Shown: piece by piece, positions 45,716 through 48,953 of the stretch
How the letters are laid out: each line of letters begins with the position of its first letter
Position numbering within the stretch: position 1 is the first letter of the stretch
Virus record (IMG/VR): IMGVR_UViG_3300024262_000003
Location: 1 to 48,953 of that record
DNA length: 48,953 bases
From: a virus
Reading direction: 5' to 3' (one strand)
Notes under the pieces: model-generated
What the model saw: only the letters and a program-made list of their open reading frames with translations
Database searches by the model: none
Told to the model about the DNA's origin: nothing
Program-made: the position numbers and the translations under genes

Positions 45716-46636
45716 TTATATCTTGCTCAATACCGCCAAGTTTGCCGCTGCCGCCGTTGCGTCCACGGTCTGCTCTGCCTGTCCAATCACCCTTAGATTC
45801 TCGTGCAATAACGCTAAGTATATCCATCCCGCTGCCGTGTCTGAGCCTGCTGAACCTGTGTAACTGACCGTCTTTGCCGTGCCGTCGCATACGTGAACTA
45901 ATGGTTCAAAAGTACCGACATCCGTTGCGGCATCAGTACCCGCAGTGAACGTGTCTGCTAACAATGCGCCGATTGTGCAAGAGGCAAGATACACCTCGTT
46001 TGACCCCGTGGTTACGGTTACTTTCGGGATGACTTTACCTGCAGTTGCTACCGAAGCCGCTGCTATTAGCCCGTTTGCATCACCGCCCCCTTCTGAACTG
46101 AGTAGTCCGACATCAATCGTCTCGCCGGCGTCTACTGTAACAACGTCCAAGAACGCTTGCATAATTGCCATATCCACAGGTAGCTCTATGTACGTTGTCA
46201 GTTCTGAGTTATCGTTTGGGCCGAATGGAATTCCTAATAGCATCCCATTTGCCGCCGGCACTACCGGCCCGATCACCTGTCCGTCTGCCCAGTTCGCTAC
46301 TAACTGTCCCTTCGCAACCGAACAGCCCTTTGCCAGTTGACCTTTCACGACGAAGCCACCACCCTTGTATTCCGGCGCCTTGTCGTCAACTACGTATATC
46401 GTATCTATTGCAGCAGGCCGATACTGAGGGGCGCAATGTTCATATCCGAGCCAGCCCGTGGGTGGCAAAACGCCTGTGCATACTTTCCGGTCGTAATCGG
46501 TGTCCTCCAACGTCAATAATCGTCCTGCATAACAGTTCGCTATCGTGCCGAGGTTCACCTTCTGTATTATCGGTGGCGTCTGTCCGCCAAGCAATATCGC
46601 AGCTACGTTATCCTTATATCCATATTCTCCTGTCAT
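45716..46636 (-). CDS. Head decoration protein-like (306 residues)
   Basis: VAKGQLVANWADGQVIGPVV and the Ala/Gly/Val-rich beta pattern with YIELPVDMAIMQA resemble lambda D / head decoration proteins, but with a longer second domain (residues 160-306). It lies directly before the capsid gene. Probably a capsid-surface protein. Confidence 0.6.
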   Translation of the reverse strand: MTGEYGYKDNVAAILLGGQTPPIIQKVNLGTIANCYAGRLLTLEDTDYDRKVCTGVLPPTGWLGYEHCAPQYRPAAIDTIYVVDDKAPEYKGGGFVVKGQLAKGCSVAKGQLVANWADGQVIGPVVPAANGMLLGIPFGPNDNSELTTYIELPVDMAIMQAFLDVVTVDAGETIDVGLLSSEGGGDANGLIAAASVATAGKVIPKVTVTTGSNEVYLASCTIGALLADTFTAGTDAATDVGTFEPLVHVCDGTAKTVSYTGSAGSDTAAGWIYLALLHENLRVIGQAEQTVDATAAAANLAVLSKI

Positions 46637-46647
46637 TTGTCTTTATC

Positions 46648-48090
46648 TCACTCCCACTTCCCGGTTGCGGCGAAGTTGCCTACACCCGCACCTTTGTACT
46701 CTCCCTCTTCTTGAGAGGCTTCTGTTCCAGAGCTGATCCCTGCCTGCTCGCCGCCCAGAGTTTGCTCCAGTTGGCTAAAGACTTCCAAGGATGCTGTCGG
46801 TAGTTCTACAAGTTTCGCCAGAACTTCATCGGTAGGTTTATTCTGTTGCTTTATCTGCTCAAGCAACGCAGCCCGTGTCTCAGCGTCCTTTACCTTCTCT
46901 TCGACTTCTTTGATCTGATCTTCTTTGAACTTCTTCAGTTCCTCTTCCTTTTCCTCTATCGCCTTTTGATGCAGCGCGTTCAACTCCGTCTCCTTCGTTG
47001 CGACTGCCGAGGCGATTAATACGTCCACCTGCTCTGTCGTTAATGTGCCAGTGACAGGCGGATTTTCTTCTTCTGCTCCCATTCGTTCTATATCACCTCC
47101 TGAAGTGTTGTGTGAACTATGGAATTTAATGCCGTGTGATACTTTACCGTCTTCCGATGTGGAAACAATGATAGTAACCGTATGCTCAATCTCCTTATAT
47201 GCTGGTAACTCATCCCCAATCTTCAACTTCTCATCGTGTTTGTAGAAGAATATTGTGCCCCCGAAATATTCATCAAAAACGTAGTTCTCTCGGGATAAAT
47301 ACTTCTTTACTGCATCTTCGTCCGCTTGTTCCTCTTTCGAGAGGTATAGATATACCACTTTGATTTTTATGCGCGCTCCTTTGTTGTTTAGAACCGCCAT
47401 GTCGTAAACTGGTTTTGTTTCTTCGATTGCCGAATCCGCCGCAGCAGTGCCGCTGCAACCCATCTCTGGCGTACACGCGGGATTCTTGGGTGGGTATAAT
47501 ACAGAGAGCCCGGACCCTGCAAATTTTGTGAGTAACTTTCCTTCGGTTTTGAGTAAGATGAGTTCTACGCTGCGGCCACTAACGCCCTCGGCAAGCAATA
47601 TCTCTTCAGCTTCCTGTGTCACTTTGAGGTATAGAAGCGGAGACTCGAATTTCGCATCTAAAATCTGGTTGCTTGCTATCAGTTCTTCGTGGTTTTTTGT
47701 GAGGTCGCCACCAGCCCAGGTATCAACTGCGTCTTCAAACGCTTCTGCGGTCGGATAGAATACGTTGTCTTCTCCACCATCACCGTTTATCGAGTGTACT
47801 TCCTGACCGACTCGCGCCACCGGGATCCACCGCGAGATAGCCGAGTAACCTTCTGACCGAAACACTGATGAAACGGCACTCGCGCTTTTCTTAAGTTTCC
47901 ACGTACCGTCTTCTTCTTTCTCATAGACGTTTTTGACTGCGCTCCATGCGACTTTATTCAGACGTGCTTCGTCGTCACTGCCATACTGCTTATATGCTGA
48001 GTTGAAAGCCTTTCTAAAAATGGTCTGTGCACCCGCTGGTAAATTCCCCCTGACAGATTCAGGTAAGTCTGCATTCGTCTTATACGGCAT
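46648..48090 (-). CDS. ChaB domain - prohead protease - scaffold fusion
   Basis: 480 residues in three parts. Residues 1-65 are a ChaB-type helical domain (MPYKTNADLPESVRGNLPAG). Residues 85-200 look like a prohead protease (TKNHEELIASNQIL with His134, and EGVSGRSVELILLK with Ser171 or Ser174). Residues 370-440 are a scaffold coiled coil (KEEELKKFKEDQIKEVEEKV). The 210-340 stretch is a separate alpha/beta domain. Such fusions assemble and then mature the capsid by self-cleavage. Late promoter copy 5 lies 30 bases upstream. Confidence 0.7.
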   Translation of the reverse strand: MPYKTNADLPESVRGNLPAGAQTIFRKAFNSAYKQYGSDDEARLNKVAWSAVKNVYEKEEDGTWKLKKSASAVSSVFRSEGYSAISRWIPVARVGQEVHSINGDGGEDNVFYPTAEAFEDAVDTWAGGDLTKNHEELIASNQILDAKFESPLLYLKVTQEAEEILLAEGVSGRSVELILLKTEGKLLTKFAGSGLSVLYPPKNPACTPEMGCSGTAAADSAIEETKPVYDMAVLNNKGARIKIKVVYLYLSKEEQADEDAVKKYLSRENYVFDEYFGGTIFFYKHDEKLKIGDELPAYKEIEHTVTIIVSTSEDGKVSHGIKFHSSHNTSGGDIERMGAEEENPPVTGTLTTEQVDVLIASAVATKETELNALHQKAIEEKEEELKKFKEDQIKEVEEKVKDAETRAALLEQIKQQNKPTDEVLAKLVELPTASLEVFSQLEQTLGGEQAGISSGTEASQEEGEYKGAGVGNFAATGKWE

Positions 48091-48119
48091 AGGATGTTAC
48101 TAAATAACACCAAAACTAA

Positions 48120-48138
48120 TATAAAGCGGACGTTTACA
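48120..48138 (-). promoter_or_regulatory. Late promoter motif, copy 5 (capsid operon)
   Basis: Minus-strand TGTAAACGTCCGCTTTATA: the 11-base block is intact, while the TATA part differs (TTTATA). It overlaps the last codon of the upstream regulator gene. Confidence 0.8.
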
Positions 48139-48322
48139 ATTCTGTTGATTCTTCCGTTTCGGATTCTTCTCGAAAACTTTTTATGATAGCCTCTCGTGTT
48201 ATAGCCGATCTCGACTTACCCGTTTTGGCAGCTATCTCGTCTATATAGTGATCTTCTTCGTCCGTAATCCGGGTGCCGACAACCACTTCTTTCTTATTGA
48301 TTTTAGAAGGATCTTCACTCAT
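48134..48322 (-). CDS. Ribbon-helix-helix protein 1 of head operon (62 residues)
   Basis: VVVGTRITDEEDHYIDEIAA then GKSRSAITREAIIKSFREE: a complete CopG-type ribbon-helix-helix. Overlaps the next regulator (ATGA) and ends in the late promoter. It may repress or activate that promoter. Confidence 0.8.
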   Translation of the reverse strand: MSEDPSKINKKEVVVGTRITDEEDHYIDEIAAKTGKSRSAITREAIIKSFREESETEESTEL

Positions 48323-48504
48323 GTCTCTTTCGGCAATCCTTTAATAACAAGTTCGTGAACGACTTCCGAGCAGGTTTTATCTGTATCTTGCACTATTGTT
48401 TTGAGTTTCTCCGCACATCGTTTTGGTATTCTGATAGTGAGTCCCACATTCCGCCCAGGGCGAGCACCCCCAAGCCGTTTAATAGGCGTTCTTATCCCAT
48501 CCAT
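48319..48504 (-). CDS. Ribbon-helix-helix protein 2 of head operon (61 residues)
   Basis: NVGLTIRIPKRCAEKLKTIV, then TCSEVVHELVIKGL is a CopG-type fold with a basic N-terminal arm. TAATG overlap with the gp10-like gene. Two ribbon-helix-helix genes in tandem could form heterodimers. Confidence 0.75.
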   Translation of the reverse strand: MDGIRTPIKRLGGARPGRNVGLTIRIPKRCAEKLKTIVQDTDKTCSEVVHELVIKGLPKET

Positions 48505-48926
48505 TACAGTACCCGCCTAACTTCACGTTTGATTATCTCCTGCGATTCGTTACTGTGCTCGGCAATGAACAGCTCGTCTATCCGCCAACGATTTAAAAAT
48601 CTATCATACCCGGGTCCGCCACCCGTAATCACTCCAACTAAGCCGCCCTCTCTGGTCTCTGCATCAAATGAGTTTTTGAGGTTGCCGGTATCTATGCCGA
48701 CTTTCTCTTTGCCTCGTTGCGCTTTTAATTCTTTTGTGCGTGACGTTACATCTGGATAGAGGGTATGTCCTACGTATTTCTGCCCTTCAAAGACGGCTTC
48801 CTTTATCCATTCCGAGCCTTCGATAGCTGCTAATTTCACACCGCGTTTCTCTGCGGCTACTATCTCTCTAACGAGTCCTTTCTTTATCCTCGTCAAGTCT
48901 CTTATAGTGAGATTTACGGATGGCAT
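48504..48926 (-). CDS. Head-tail completion protein (HK97 gp10-like)
   Basis: 140 residues. The final beta part (TGNLKNSFDAETREGGLVGV) and the helical start with AAIEGSEWIKEAVF match HK97 gp10-type neck/tail-completion proteins, which often carry a TGxLRxS motif. Start ATG also present at 98-100 in the left repeat; the MuF-like gene stops 5 bases before it. Confidence 0.7.
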   Translation of the reverse strand: MPSVNLTIRDLTRIKKGLVREIVAAEKRGVKLAAIEGSEWIKEAVFEGQKYVGHTLYPDVTSRTKELKAQRGKEKVGIDTGNLKNSFDAETREGGLVGVITGGGPGYDRFLNRWRIDELFIAEHSNESQEIIKREVRRVL

Positions 48927-48953
48927 TTATGCTACGCTACGCTCGGTAAGAGC
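48827..48953. repeat. Right copy of 127-base terminal direct repeat
   Basis: Identical to bases 1-127. See the left copy. Confidence 0.95.

Noticed and set aside
1-48953. CRISPR array
   Set aside because: The only periodic repeats are 5-base units and in-gene repeats; no 25-40 base repeats with unique spacers were seen.
1-48953. Integrase or transposase
   Set aside because: No tyrosine or serine recombinase motif and no insertion-sequence ends were found; a lysogenic lifestyle is not supported by sequence.

Overview
The window looks like the complete genome of an archaeal tailed virus (head-tail, siphovirus-like) of about 48.8 kb. Bases 1-127 are repeated exactly at 48827-48953, so the contig is circular or circularly permuted and opens inside a gene. 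Evidence for an archaeal host: an archaeal/eukaryal sliding clamp (PCNA), a clamp-loader ATPase (RFC small-subunit type), a GINS-like protein, many TATA boxes (TTTATATA, CTTATATA) about 25-30 bases ahead of start codons, and a lipoprotein with a Thr/Pro-rich linker in methanogen style. A methanogen or anaerobic alkane/methane-oxidiser relative (Euryarchaeota) is plausible, but the sequence does not prove the host.

Layout: nearly every gene is on the minus strand, so transcription runs from high to low coordinates. Read that way round the circle: terminase small subunit and intein-split large subunit (7872-4803); portal and small genes (4735-1281); MuF-like head protein (1275-106); across the junction, a gp10-like connector and two ribbon-helix-helix genes (48926-48134); ChaB/protease/scaffold fusion, decoration protein and encapsulin-like major capsid protein (48090-44809); connectors and tail terminator (44268-43400); tail tube with two extra Ig-like modules (43331-41556); tail-assembly chaperone region with probable frameshifting (41559-40660); tape measure (39991-37610); lipoprotein (37316-36756); a DUF559 nuclease cassette between pentanucleotide arrays (35640-35147); tail hub, tail fibre and repeat adhesin (35075-29026).

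The accessory/early half (28976-8251) holds a four-zinc-finger HNH endonuclease, a PD-(D/E)XK nuclease, ribbon-helix-helix regulators with one divergent plus-strand gene, a long operon of small zinc-ribbon and coiled-coil proteins, PCNA, radical SAM, GINS-like, a cytosine methyltransferase invaded by an HNH gene, a second HNH gene, an ArdC-type antirestriction protein, the RFC-like ATPase, DUF488, a tRNA-like gene, and a methyltransferase-like/ParB-like pair.

No DNA polymerase, primase or replicative helicase is visible. PCNA, the RFC-like ATPase and the GINS-like protein therefore suggest that the virus reprogrammes the host replisome. Structural transcription units share a 19-base promoter motif (five copies: TGTAAACGTCC plus a TATA box), a probable late-gene switch. 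Two intergenic regions (7873-8250 and 13949-14354) share a promoter and a 51-base leader. Many real genes here are under 60 codons; I placed them by start, Shine-Dalgarno (SD) site and stop/start overlaps with their neighbours.
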